24,920 nucleotides of DNA from CAYGJN01 sp964350135 (GTDB lineage Bacteria > Bdellovibrionota > Bacteriovoracia > Bacteriovoracales > Bacteriovoracaceae). The notes beneath the pieces were generated by a model, which saw only the letters and a list, made by a program, of their open reading frames with translations, ran no database searches and had not been told where the DNA came from. Every line of letters begins with the position of its first letter. Within the stretch, counting starts at the first letter, position 1. Below, in pieces: positions 8,636 to 16,703 of the stretch. The stretch covers positions 1 to 24,920 of the forward strand of contig CAYGJN010000030.1 in NCBI GenBank assembly GCA_964350135.1, read 5' to 3'. The position numbers were made by a program, and so were the translations under genes.

Positions 8636-10447
8636 ATGGGAATAGCTAAAAAAGTAAAAACTCAAAGAAGCTACAAAAGTTTCGATTTGATCAATGGTGA
8701 ACATCCTTTAAAAACTCAAGCACCTGGATCATATATTGAATACAACGCTAGAACACGAGCAGGTGGAAAGCTTGTTTTTTTCAATTTCAATTTAGCAAAA
8801 GAAATGGGTTTAATTCCCAAAACTCATCCTAATGAAATGAATGAAGAACTCAGTCAAAAGATTATTGATACTTTTGGCATTATAATAATCAATGAATATG
8901 ACATCATTCACAAAACACCAATTGATCCAGCGACAGTAAAAGAAAATTCATATATGGCCACTAGATATCTACAACTGCAACATCCTGGCAAAACAGGAAA
9001 GACAAGTGGTGATGGAAGGAGCATTTGGAATGGTTTTTTTGAAGGTAAAAATGCTCTATGGGATATCACAAGTTGTGGCACTGGAGCTACAAAGCTAAGC
9101 CCAGCAACTGCTCATAATAATATTTATTATCAATCAGGTGATCCTAGTATCTCTTATGGATGTGGTTATGCTGAGCTTTTAGATGGTATGAGTGCAGCTA
9201 TCATGAGCGAAGTTTTTAATAATAATGGATTTAATACTGAAAGAACTCTCTGTGTCTTAGAGTTTGAAAAAGGCTATGCAATAAATGTACGTGCTGGGAA
9301 AAATTTATTAAGACCTAGTCACTTTTTTAACTATCTAAAACAAGATGATATTGAAGGCCTACATCAAATAACTGAATACTATATTCAAAGAGAAAAGTTA
9401 AACGGTACCTGGAAACCAGGCAAAGCTCATGATTTTGATTTTCTCTTGGAGCAAATGACTGATACTTTTTCTTATATCTCAGCACTATTCGAGTCTGAGT
9501 ATATTTTCTGTTGGTTGGATTGGGATGGGGATAATGTCTTAATGGACGGTGGTATTATTGATTATGGCTCAGTTCGACAGTTTGGACTTTATCATCATGA
9601 ATATCGTTATGACGATGTTGAGAGGATGTCTACAAATCTGACTGAACAAAAATATAAGGCCAGGTATACAGTTCAAACATTTGCTCAGATGGTTAATTAT
9701 CTTAAAACGGGTAAAAAGAAAAATATTAAAACATTCTCTAATCATAAATGTCTTAAAACATTTGATCGTAAATTTCAAGAATACAAAGTTGATTTAACTC
9801 TGCAAAAAGTTGGGTTTGATCAAGAACAAAGAGAATTTTTGATATCTAAAAAGAAATCTCTTGTAGAAAAATTTCTAAAATCATATTTCTATTTTGAATC
9901 ATTTGTGTCAACACAAGGCAAAATTGATGTTGAAGATGGTATAAATCAAAATGCTGTGTTTTCGATGAGAGATTTACTAAGGGTCTATCCAAGCATTGTT
10001 CTTGATTCTGATCAGGTACTTGAGTATCAAGACTTCATAGATCTCTTTAGGTCTGGTTATGCTCTTCAGGAAGATTTATTACCTACAAGAACAAAAAAAA
10101 TGCATGCTAGTAATTTTCAAAAGACATATCGATCACTTGTGAAATTTTGCGCTAATAAACAAAAAAGAGATTATGAAGTCTTTTTGAAAGTTATAGCTCA
10201 AAGAGCAAAACGTTATAATAAATATGCCCGTATTACAGGTGATTCTATTATAAATATTACAAATGCATTTCTTAAAAAAAGAAAGAAAGTGTCTCTCGCT
10301 CAATTGTATGATTTAGTCACGAAATTTATTGAAGACCAGTCAATTTCGGGCAAATTTAATATCAACGAATTGAAAGGTCGAAACGAACAAGAGCGTTTTT
10401 TGCGCAGAATTTATGAAATAGTTGTTGATTTCAGAGAGGGAATTTAA
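8636..10447 (+). CDS. Divergent SelO-like protein (pseudokinase-fold AMP transferase family)
   Basis: Several segments line up in order with SelO/YdiU: NFNLAKEMGL (51-60, cf. the NxxLAxELGL region); SGDGRSIW (124-131, cf. GDGRA); WDITSCGTG (142-150, cf. WDLQLKGAG); GYAELLDGMSAAIMSEVF (cf. REFLxSEAM); the helix ITEYYIQREK; and DWDGDN (295-300) plus IDYG (308-311), matching the NTDN and IDYG catalytic/metal-binding motifs. SelO proteins adopt an inverted-ATP kinase fold and transfer AMP to Ser/Thr/Tyr of proteins in redox homeostasis. Here the usual Lys of LKGAG appears to be C147, and the protein is 603 residues against about 480 in E. coli, the excess being in the C-terminal part. The gene has no clear Shine-Dalgarno and probably relies on coupling to the gene six bases upstream. 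Family likely; activity uncertain. Confidence 0.68.
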   Translation: MGIAKKVKTQRSYKSFDLINGEHPLKTQAPGSYIEYNARTRAGGKLVFFNFNLAKEMGLIPKTHPNEMNEELSQKIIDTFGIIIINEYDIIHKTPIDPATVKENSYMATRYLQLQHPGKTGKTSGDGRSIWNGFFEGKNALWDITSCGTGATKLSPATAHNNIYYQSGDPSISYGCGYAELLDGMSAAIMSEVFNNNGFNTERTLCVLEFEKGYAINVRAGKNLLRPSHFFNYLKQDDIEGLHQITEYYIQREKLNGTWKPGKAHDFDFLLEQMTDTFSYISALFESEYIFCWLDWDGDNVLMDGGIIDYGSVRQFGLYHHEYRYDDVERMSTNLTEQKYKARYTVQTFAQMVNYLKTGKKKNIKTFSNHKCLKTFDRKFQEYKVDLTLQKVGFDQEQREFLISKKKSLVEKFLKSYFYFESFVSTQGKIDVEDGINQNAVFSMRDLLRVYPSIVLDSDQVLEYQDFIDLFRSGYALQEDLLPTRTKKMHASNFQKTYRSLVKFCANKQKRDYEVFLKVIAQRAKRYNKYARITGDSIINITNAFLKKRKKVSLAQLYDLVTKFIEDQSISGKFNINELKGRNEQERFLRRIYEIVVDFREGI

Positions 10448-10452
10448 GATAT

Positions 10453-11115
10453 ATGAAGCTCGTCCTTTATAGTGGGGGAGATATTGAGGATAACGAGGAG
10501 CTTGATCTTCATATTCTAAGGCTAATTGGAAAGAGAAATCCTAGTTTTACCTTTATCCCGTCAAGCTTTGAAGAGTCCCATTATTACTTTGAAGATTTTG
10601 TTAAAAGCTTTTCTCAATATGGAGTTAATGATTTCTTTTTATTTCCTATTGATGTTCCCTTTAATACAAACCTTGTAAAAAAAGCATTCTCAAGAGATCT
10701 TGTTTTTCTTTCTGGTGGAAATACCTATTACTTTCTTAAAAATCTTAAAAATAAGCATATTTGGCAAGGTCTAAACCAATTTGTTAAAAGAGGTGGTGTT
10801 CTTGCAGGTATGTCAGCAGGAAGCATTGTGATGACACCTCAAATTCATACTGCCTCTTTTCCTGATTTTGATAAAGATGACAATGAAGTAAAACTTAAAA
10901 ACTTTAAGGCCTTAGACTTAACAAACTTTGAATTCTTTCCTCATTTTCTTAACTCTAAGAGATATATTGAGGCGTTAAGAGATTACTCTTGGGATTGCCC
11001 TAGACCTATTTATGCTTTTCCAGACGGTGCTGGACTGGTTATTGAAGATGAAAGTTTAAGCTTTGTAGGAAGGTGCTGGTGCTTTTTTAGAGGGGAAAGA
11101 TTTCTTGTTTATTAA
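10453..11115 (+). CDS. S51-family serine peptidase, peptidase E-like
   Basis: This 220-residue protein matches dipeptidase E (alpha-aspartyl dipeptidase) in length and motifs. SGGN (87-90) is the oxyanion/substrate loop; GMSAGS (119-124) carries the nucleophile S121 on the nucleophile elbow. PHFLNS (163-168) holds a candidate catalytic His164, and FPDGAGLVIED supplies a candidate acidic residue. Family members cleave dipeptides with N-terminal aspartate; the related cyanophycinases degrade cyanophycin. No signal peptide is present, so it is cytoplasmic. The start lies five bases after the SelO-like stop, with a GAGAGGGA stretch upstream, so it belongs to the same operon. The substrate in this setting is unknown; a role in trimming products linked to the SelO-like protein is speculative. 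Confidence 0.82.
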   Translation: MKLVLYSGGDIEDNEELDLHILRLIGKRNPSFTFIPSSFEESHYYFEDFVKSFSQYGVNDFFLFPIDVPFNTNLVKKAFSRDLVFLSGGNTYYFLKNLKNKHIWQGLNQFVKRGGVLAGMSAGSIVMTPQIHTASFPDFDKDDNEVKLKNFKALDLTNFEFFPHFLNSKRYIEALRDYSWDCPRPIYAFPDGAGLVIEDESLSFVGRCWCFFRGERFLVY

Positions 11116-11131
11116 TCTTTGCAAGAATTTA

Positions 11132-11161
11132 TTGTCAACTTTAATATATATTTCCTATTTT
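11132..11161 (+). promoter_or_regulatory. Candidate promoter for the 301-residue gene
   Basis: TTGTCA (11132-11137) and TATTTT (11156-11161) are separated by 18 bases and lie about 70 bases ahead of the start at 11229. The -10 match is weak. A small inverted repeat, AACTGA (11206-11211) and TCAGTT (11220-11225), lies just before the start codon and could fold in the leader. Confidence 0.35.
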
Positions 11162-11228
11162 TAAAAACTTCTAGATATTTAGGCTCTGGATTTGGTAAAT
11201 CTCTAAACTGAGATGATAATCAGTTATT

Positions 11229-12134
11229 ATGAGTGCTCAATTTAAATCATTGTTTTCATCAAATCCTATTGATAGAGAGATCTTTCTAACAAGGTCACAG
11301 AATTTAAGTATACATTGGGCCGATTGGGATATTTACTGTGAATACATTCGTTCAATGAGAGGGCGTGAGAGTGTAAAGAGTAAGCTGTCTAATATTAAAG
11401 AATTTAAATCATTTGTTCATAGACAATATATTTGGGCCACAAGAAATGGGCAGACAAAAAAGATTCCTCTTTCAGAGCTTTATACAATAGCACTTATAAA
11501 AAAAGACTGGAAAGTATTCTCAGATCCGAGTAATGAGCTTATGGTGAGTTTGTCTGAAAAACACGGACCTTTTATGCCAGTAAAAGATCTAACATGGTTT
11601 AGAAGTGATACTTATAAGATCTATCTTTACGATAAGATTCTTACAGGTCATATGATTCCTAGGCGTTTTAGACTGAAGACCTGTTTTCCTATTGATATTA
11701 ATATAGAAGACAATTCTCAATTAAAATTAAAAATTAAGCAATTAACCCATGAAGGTTTTTTAATTGAGATTCAAAACCTTCATAAGTATTTCGAGCTAAA
11801 AAATGCTACTTCATCTAAAGATAGTTTGGTTATAAAGTTTAATTATGAATTTTTTAAGGATCTCTCCAGACATTCTTTAAAGACTATTCTCGCTCGTTTT
11901 GAAAATCTTGATATTCTCTCAGCAAATATTAATGCAAGAGGGGAATACTTTAGGATTCGATCTAGTTCCGTTAATATACTTGAATCTGATTTCTCTAGAG
12001 ATAAGTATTTTGCTTTTATCCCCTATAAAGCTTTTAATCAAGTAAGACTATCTCTATCGGTAGAGAAAACGATGAAGGGGCTTCTTGAGCAAATAGAAGG
12101 TGAGCTCGAAAAAGATTTAAAATTTATAGCTTAA
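11229..12134 (+). CDS. Unrecognised cytoplasmic protein, 301 residues
   Basis: No signal peptide or membrane segment. Residues 1-130 look helical and aromatic-rich, including IHWADWDIYCEYIRSMRGRE and LIKKDWKVF. The C-terminal half, from about 140, looks like a beta-rich domain beginning IPRRFRLKTCFPIDI and running through LTHEGFLIEI. This is faintly reminiscent of a PilZ layout (arginines ahead of a D/N-x-S-x-x-G element), but the spacing and key residues do not fit, so I do not claim it. The start lacks a good Shine-Dalgarno. The 3' end overlaps the convergent exonuclease III gene by 11 bases. Function unknown. Confidence 0.6.
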   Translation: MSAQFKSLFSSNPIDREIFLTRSQNLSIHWADWDIYCEYIRSMRGRESVKSKLSNIKEFKSFVHRQYIWATRNGQTKKIPLSELYTIALIKKDWKVFSDPSNELMVSLSEKHGPFMPVKDLTWFRSDTYKIYLYDKILTGHMIPRRFRLKTCFPIDINIEDNSQLKLKIKQLTHEGFLIEIQNLHKYFELKNATSSKDSLVIKFNYEFFKDLSRHSLKTILARFENLDILSANINARGEYFRIRSSSVNILESDFSRDKYFAFIPYKAFNQVRLSLSVEKTMKGLLEQIEGELEKDLKFIA

Positions 12135-12894
12135 TATCTAAAATGATTGGGCAATGATCACTACCTAGGACTTCTGCTTGATGGTAACAATCTTTTATCT
12201 TATTTTTTATATCATCTGATATAAAAAAATAATCTATTCTCCAACCAATATTTCGTTCTCTACAATTACTTCTATAAGTCCACCAAGTATAGAGTCCTTC
12301 TTGGTTTGGAGCTTTAAAACGTAAGCAGTCTGTATACCCAGCCTCTATAAGCTCATCAATAAACTCTCTTTCATGTAACAAAAAACCCGTAGTGTTTTTA
12401 TTGGCCTTTGGGTTGGCCAAGTCTATTGCTTTATGAGCAGTGTTAAAGTCTCCACATAAAACTATTGGCTTTTCTTGATTTATCTTCTGAGCAATATTTT
12501 TTATTTCATGAGAGTATTCTAATTTAAAATCAACTCTTCCATGATCCCGTTGACCATTAGGGTAGTATCCATTAATAAGACAAAATTTTGGTGTTTCAAG
12601 GATAAGGGTTCTTCCTTCACTATCAAACTTTTTAATATTAATTTTATCTTTAATATTAAAATCTTTAATATTATTTTTTATATAGAGCGCAACTCCTGAG
12701 TATCCTTTTTTTTCAGCAACAGCAAAATAACTTTTATAACCTGTTATATTTAATTGCTCTTCACTTAATTGTTCAGGCCATGATTTTGTTTCTTGAAGGG
12801 CAATAATATCAGGTGAATTTTTCTCTACCCATTCTCTGAAACCCTTATTCCAGCAGGCCCTCAAACCATTGACATTCCACGACGCAAGCTTCAT
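12124..12894 (-). CDS. xth: Exodeoxyribonuclease III, AP endonuclease
   Basis: The 256-residue product has the full ExoIII/EEP set: WNVNGLRA (N7), LQETK (E35), INGYYPNG (Y110), CGDFNTAH (D149, N151), WRIDYFFIS (D221) and LGSDHCPI (D246, H247). It is Mg-dependent, cuts DNA at abasic sites and removes 3' blocking groups in base excision repair in the cytoplasm. I prefer the ATG at 12894: the AGGA needed as ribosome site lies between it and the ATG at 12909, and family members start MKxxSWNVNG. A candidate promoter with -10 TATTAT (12930-12935) and -35 TTTTCA (12954-12959, minus strand) lies upstream, divergent from the XRE regulator. Length and motifs are normal. The symbol follows E. coli; exoA is used in some species. 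Confidence 0.93.
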   Translation of the reverse strand: MKLASWNVNGLRACWNKGFREWVEKNSPDIIALQETKSWPEQLSEEQLNITGYKSYFAVAEKKGYSGVALYIKNNIKDFNIKDKINIKKFDSEGRTLILETPKFCLINGYYPNGQRDHGRVDFKLEYSHEIKNIAQKINQEKPIVLCGDFNTAHKAIDLANPKANKNTTGFLLHEREFIDELIEAGYTDCLRFKAPNQEGLYTWWTYRSNCRERNIGWRIDYFFISDDIKNKIKDCYHQAEVLGSDHCPIILDIKL

Positions 12895-12952
12895 CAAATT
12901 TTTCCTCATGTTCCATTTAGTTCAAAGTCATAATATATTTTCTTAAGAATAA

Positions 12953-12981
12953 TTGAAAAGCTAAATATAGCTATGAATAAT
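12953..12981 (+). promoter_or_regulatory. Strong sigma-70-type promoter for the XRE regulator
   Basis: TTGAAA (12953-12958) and AATAAT (12976-12981) are separated by exactly 17 bases, each matching consensus at five of six positions. The start would fall near 12988, giving a leader of about 50 bases before the ATG at 13037. Confidence 0.6.
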
Positions 12982-13036
12982 CCGATTAGGGTTTATTCGA
13001 GTACTACAACTCAACAATCAATCTACTGGGGGACCT

Positions 13037-13393
13037 ATGCGCTGTTTCGACAACATTGCTAAATTAATTCGTACTAAAAGGATTAACCATCCTAAAGGGT
13101 ACTCACAATCTGAGCTATCACACCTGTTAGGTTATAAAAATGGTCAGTTTATTTCAAATGTTGAAAGGGCCTTATGTAATATCCCCTTAAAGATGATCAG
13201 ACGCGTTTCAGAGGTTCTAGATATTGAGCCTGATGAGATCAAGGGATCAATACTTAAAGATCAAGAGGCGACCTTAGATAGCTATCTGGCAATTGATAGT
13301 GTAAGTGAAAAGCTTAATGGAGCTTCAAATAAAGAAGAAGAGACAACAGAGCAATCTAATTTAACCCCGTTTCATATGAGCAGCGCTAGTTAA
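13037..13393 (+). CDS. XRE/Cro-type helix-turn-helix regulator
   Basis: Residues 1-70 form an HTH_3 domain: IAKLIRTKR (helix 1), YSQSELSHLLGY (helix 2), NGQFISNVERALCNIP (recognition helix and following turn), then MIRRVSEVLDIEPDEI. The SQSELSHLLG...ISNVERG-like pattern is typical of Cro/CI DNA-binding domains. The tail from about residue 70 is acidic and Ser/Glu-rich (NKEEETTEQSN), with no recognised ligand domain. GGGGGA lies just ahead of the ATG at 13037 and could serve as ribosome site, though only three or four bases away. It is a single-gene unit with its own promoter and terminator. Its targets are unknown; autoregulation through its own promoter or the divergent exonuclease promoter is possible. 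Confidence 0.85.
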   Translation: MRCFDNIAKLIRTKRINHPKGYSQSELSHLLGYKNGQFISNVERALCNIPLKMIRRVSEVLDIEPDEIKGSILKDQEATLDSYLAIDSVSEKLNGASNKEEETTEQSNLTPFHMSSAS

Positions 13394-13421
13394 GAAATTA
13401 CCCGAGTATTAAATGATAGAG

Positions 13422-13446
13422 AGGAGTCTTCTAGACTCCTTTTTTT
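13422..13446 (+). terminator. Intrinsic terminator of the XRE gene
   Basis: AGGAGTCT (13422-13429) and AGACTCCT (13433-13440) form a perfect 8-bp stem with loop TCT, followed by seven Ts. The stop of the convergent basic-protein gene falls inside the T run, so the hairpin may also end that transcript, although it lacks a T run on the minus strand. Confidence 0.88.
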
Positions 13447-14173
13447 ATAGGCCTTTGTACTTCTTATAATCATCGATGGATCCCTTAGACTCTTCTGCAT
13501 CATCTAAAAATTTATCACGACGAATTTGAGATTCTAACATCATAGGATCATCGAATGGCCCCTCAGGAGGAGATTCCGCATCTGCGTTATGATTCTCACT
13601 ATAAACTGAATCAAGCTTATAAGGTTTATATTTACTTTTAGCGATCAAATCTTTTTCTTGCTCAGTAAGTTTACTCTCAAACTCTCTTAGCTCATCTCCT
13701 GCTTTCCAGAAAGCTAACTCTAGTTTACGTCGTTTATAATCATCTACCCGATGAAATTGCTCAAAGAAAGACTTTCTAGCCTCATCATGGGTTCTAATCA
13801 TAAACTCATATTTTCTTAAAAACTTTTCTTCAGGAGAAAGTGGTTTTTTATTTTGAAACTTTTTATTACCACGTCGGTATCGATTATTTGATCTGGCCTT
13901 TGAGTTATTATTATTTCTTCGGCGATTGTTATTGGGCCTTTTGTCTCCAGGTTTTTGAGTTTGAGAACTTTGTCCCTGAGCTTGGCCTTGTGATTGGTTT
14001 GGTCTTCTATTTCTTTGATCAGAGCTTCCTTGACCACCTTCTTTAGGAGGTCTTTCACCTTGACGTTTTTTGTTATGATTTCGTCTATTGGATGGACGTC
14101 TTCTCGAATTTCCCGAGTGAGGGTTGTTTTTTTGATCAGTGTTTTTATCTGATTTCTTATCGTCTTGTGTCAT
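13445..14173 (-). CDS. Basic, disordered, putative nucleic-acid-binding protein, 242 residues
   Basis: Residues 1-110 are low complexity, dominated by Arg, Asn, Gln, Lys and Gly (SRRRPSNRRNHNKKR, GQAQGQSSQTQ, NNNRRRNNNN, NNRYRRGNKK). Such tracts are typical of intrinsically disordered RNA- or DNA-binding tails. From about 113 a charged helical domain follows (SPEEKFLRKYEFMIRTHDEA, VDDYKRRKLELAFWKAGDEL), then an acidic end (EESKGSIDDYKKYKGL). No signal peptide, so it should be cytoplasmic. Its ATG overlaps the stop of the upstream exported-protein gene as ATGA, so translation is probably coupled. I recognise no family. RNA binding is inferred from composition only. Confidence 0.72.
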   Translation of the reverse strand: MTQDDKKSDKNTDQKNNPHSGNSRRRPSNRRNHNKKRQGERPPKEGGQGSSDQRNRRPNQSQGQAQGQSSQTQKPGDKRPNNNRRRNNNNSKARSNNRYRRGNKKFQNKKPLSPEEKFLRKYEFMIRTHDEARKSFFEQFHRVDDYKRRKLELAFWKAGDELREFESKLTEQEKDLIAKSKYKPYKLDSVYSENHNADAESPPEGPFDDPMMLESQIRRDKFLDDAEESKGSIDDYKKYKGL

Positions 14174-16551
14174 ATACTACTTTTGTCACCATAAAATTTA
14201 TTATCAAGTATCTTTTCTCTATCATAATAGTCATTAACTGCACACATTTGCTCTGAAAGATCTTCACCTACATAATCATTCCAGCTAACACTATTTTCAT
14301 CATAGAATCCTTTAATTTCTCTATCTTTACAGAGCTTTAGGATCTTTTTCTTCGTCTTGCGATCAAGTTTTTCAATCTGAGAAAGGCTCGCAAAACAAAG
14401 AAGATCTCTTTCAACTTCAATATTTTTTGAGCTTTCTATTTCTTGTACGTAGAGTTTTTTGAAAAGCTCAAAATATTCTGAATAAGTTTGAAAAAGTTTA
14501 TTTTGTTGGATTTGAATATCATCTCTTACTTTGGATAGTGCTGGAGAACCAGGGTGACTATTTTTAAGTGCTTCTAGAATATCCCCTTGAGAAAGCAGGA
14601 TAATATCTTCAAAATTATCATCAAACTCACCATTTTCTAGTTTGGCCTGAAGGTCGTATTTAACCATATTTCTGATTTTGCTAAAAAAGAATTCACTTTG
14701 TCTTTGATCTAGCTTTAGTATCTTAATTCCACAACGAATAACAAAGGGAGCTTTTTCTTTTTCTGTAAGTTCTGATTTATCTTTTGCTAGAAGTTCGTTG
14801 GCACTTATTCCGAATCTTAGATCAGTACTCCCTGTATCCTCATCTGGGGAGCAGTCCTTATCTTTCGAATTACATTCTTTAGGGTCGTCTGAGCTGTCAG
14901 GGATAATGCATACTTCTGGTATATAGAGGTCTGCATCTTTTTCAAATGATTTAGTCATCTGAATCATCTCATTTGAAAGTGTGTATGTTTCTTCAACATC
15001 AACTGCTTGGATCCAATAATGATTGATAAGGTCATCACTATCATGTGTTGAGCTATCAAAAATTTCAGCTTGTTCCAATAGGTAAGCTTTAATTTCAGCT
15101 GCGATAGATTTTACTTTTGAAAGAGTTTTATAGGCTGTGTATGTACTGCCGGTTTGAGTAAAACTATCGACTATATCCGCTAAAGGGTCATCAGAATTAG
15201 TTAATTGTCTGGCTATCTCAAGACGGTTTAGTTCACTGTTAATAATGTCTTTAGTATTAGCAAGCATCGTTCTATAAACATTTCTGTCAATATTTACCCC
15301 TTTAAACTCTAAATATTTTACTAGGCTTGTACATTCATTATCTCCTGCACAGTTGGGAACACTCCGCAGTTCTTTATTATGCAAAGTATATACTAATGCT
15401 TGTGCTGTATAACCAGCTTCAGAAAAGGGGTTTGGGTAATTAAAACCAGTGCTTCCATGAGTGTTAATCATCTCATTAGCAAAACGAGATACAATTGTAG
15501 AATAGAAACTTTTAAGTTCAGCTTGACCAACCCCTGCAGAGAACTTCTCTTCTATTTGAGGTGTTTTTTCATACTCTTCTTGTGAGATATCACGTTCAGC
15601 ATCTTGAACAAATTGTATTTGAGCAATAGGTTTTTCTCTATCAAATAGGTTCCCATCAGTTGTAAAAACGCCACCGGCATATAGTTTTAAAAGCCAGTTT
15701 TTAAGTGAGTAATCCATATGACTAGTAACGATATTAAGTCCCTCTAGTCGGCTACTTTCCTGGGCTGCTGTTTTATAGACTTCGATTAGTTCTAAGGCGT
15801 CACTATTTTCACAATATTGAGAAGTAAATGCTTCTGTTACACATCTAAGAGCAACGGAGAGGTTAACATCGTCAATCTCTTTAAGTTTACTAGAAATCTT
15901 ATGTTGGTTTATAAAACTTGAAAAACCATTGATTAGTGAACCACCAGCTGCAAGAGCAACAGCAGAGCCAGGAGCAAGAAAAGCTGAGCCAATTTGAAGT
16001 GCATTACCTACAAAGCTTGTTAGTTTAGCTGAGCTACTATTATAGCATTGTGGAGAGTTAGCAGCTGACTGCAAAAAGTTTTGAATACTATTAACCACAT
16101 AATAAGCTTTCTCTCCATTTGAGTTTTTATAATTTTCATAAAAACTAACATCATTGTTATATGAGACAAGGTCTTTTTTTGCTGTAATAATTTGTTCAGC
16201 CAAGTAAGGAGATTGATCAGCAAAGCTTGGGTCAACTAGAAGCTGGTTATAGAGGCTTATGTTTTTTTCTGCTTTAATTTTTTCATTTTTAGTCTGTCTG
16301 TATATTTCATAATTAGCAAGATCATTACTAATTTGAGCAAGATGATTGATTTCACCGTAAAGATCTTTACACGCAGGATCTTCTTTGATGGTTTTATAAG
16401 CAAGTTGTAATCTTTGATTAAGTTGATAAACATTGCTCATGCTTGAATTAAAAGTATTAGGACATTTAAATTGAAATGTATCGAGTAATGTACTTGCAAC
16501 CTGAGCGTGTAGTGTTGTTGCAAAAATTAAAAAGAAAATGATTGGCTTCAT
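14170..16551 (-). CDS. Large unrecognised exported protein, 793 residues
   Basis: I start at ATG 16551, which has AGGA five bases upstream and gives a clean signal peptide: MKPIIFFLIFATTLHA with cleavage after residue 16. The ATG at 16608 lies upstream of the likely transcription start. The mature protein is mostly helical. Around residues 185-220 is a hydrophobic glycine/alanine-rich stretch (IGSAFLAPGSAVALAAGG) that could insert in a membrane. Near 545-570 is an acidic, cysteine-rich patch (CIIPDSSDDPKECNSKDKDC). The C-terminal region has a further spaced set of cysteines, so disulfides are likely. It shares the architecture of the 1464-residue protein (signal peptide, helical body, internal hydrophobic hairpin), but I see no direct sequence similarity. 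It leads a two-gene unit with the basic disordered protein. Confidence 0.72.
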   Translation of the reverse strand: MKPIIFFLIFATTLHAQVASTLLDTFQFKCPNTFNSSMSNVYQLNQRLQLAYKTIKEDPACKDLYGEINHLAQISNDLANYEIYRQTKNEKIKAEKNISLYNQLLVDPSFADQSPYLAEQIITAKKDLVSYNNDVSFYENYKNSNGEKAYYVVNSIQNFLQSAANSPQCYNSSSAKLTSFVGNALQIGSAFLAPGSAVALAAGGSLINGFSSFINQHKISSKLKEIDDVNLSVALRCVTEAFTSQYCENSDALELIEVYKTAAQESSRLEGLNIVTSHMDYSLKNWLLKLYAGGVFTTDGNLFDREKPIAQIQFVQDAERDISQEEYEKTPQIEEKFSAGVGQAELKSFYSTIVSRFANEMINTHGSTGFNYPNPFSEAGYTAQALVYTLHNKELRSVPNCAGDNECTSLVKYLEFKGVNIDRNVYRTMLANTKDIINSELNRLEIARQLTNSDDPLADIVDSFTQTGSTYTAYKTLSKVKSIAAEIKAYLLEQAEIFDSSTHDSDDLINHYWIQAVDVEETYTLSNEMIQMTKSFEKDADLYIPEVCIIPDSSDDPKECNSKDKDCSPDEDTGSTDLRFGISANELLAKDKSELTEKEKAPFVIRCGIKILKLDQRQSEFFFSKIRNMVKYDLQAKLENGEFDDNFEDIILLSQGDILEALKNSHPGSPALSKVRDDIQIQQNKLFQTYSEYFELFKKLYVQEIESSKNIEVERDLLCFASLSQIEKLDRKTKKKILKLCKDREIKGFYDENSVSWNDYVGEDLSEQMCAVNDYYDREKILDNKFYGDKSSI

Positions 16552-16579
16552 ACTTGTCCTATTTGGTTTTAACTCAATA

Positions 16580-16608
16580 AGTGTACTGAGACTAATTATT
16601 GACGTCAA
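16580..16608 (-). promoter_or_regulatory. Promoter of the 793-residue gene, -35 inside a palindrome
   Basis: On the minus strand, TTGACG (16603-16608) and TACACT (16580-16585) are exactly 17 bases apart. Transcription would start near 16573, about 22 bases before the ATG at 16551. The -35 is part of the perfect 12-base palindrome ATTGACGTCAAT (16598-16609), which could be an operator. Confidence 0.55.
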
Positions 16609-16703
16609 TTTTACGAAGAGTTTATTAGACTAAAACACGGACGTAGGTTAGAGTAAGATGATTTCATTTATAGACAAATTCAATAAACTTAAAGGAGTTA
16701 CTC

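Noticed and set aside
10453..11115. Cyanophycinase instead of peptidase E
   Set aside because: Length (220 residues) and the SGGN/GMSAGS spacing fit dipeptidase E better, and no cyanophycin synthetase is nearby. A cyanophycinase role cannot be fully excluded.
11229..12134. Possible PilZ (c-di-GMP-binding) domain in the 301-residue protein
   Set aside because: There are arginines in PRRFR and a T-H-E-G-F element, but the RxxxR spacing and the D/N-x-S-x-x-G motif are not met. I judged the resemblance too weak to call.
13816..14058. Open frames on both strands inside the basic-protein gene
   Set aside because: They are by-products of its repetitive Arg/Asn/Gln-rich codons and lack ribosome sites and recognisable protein features.
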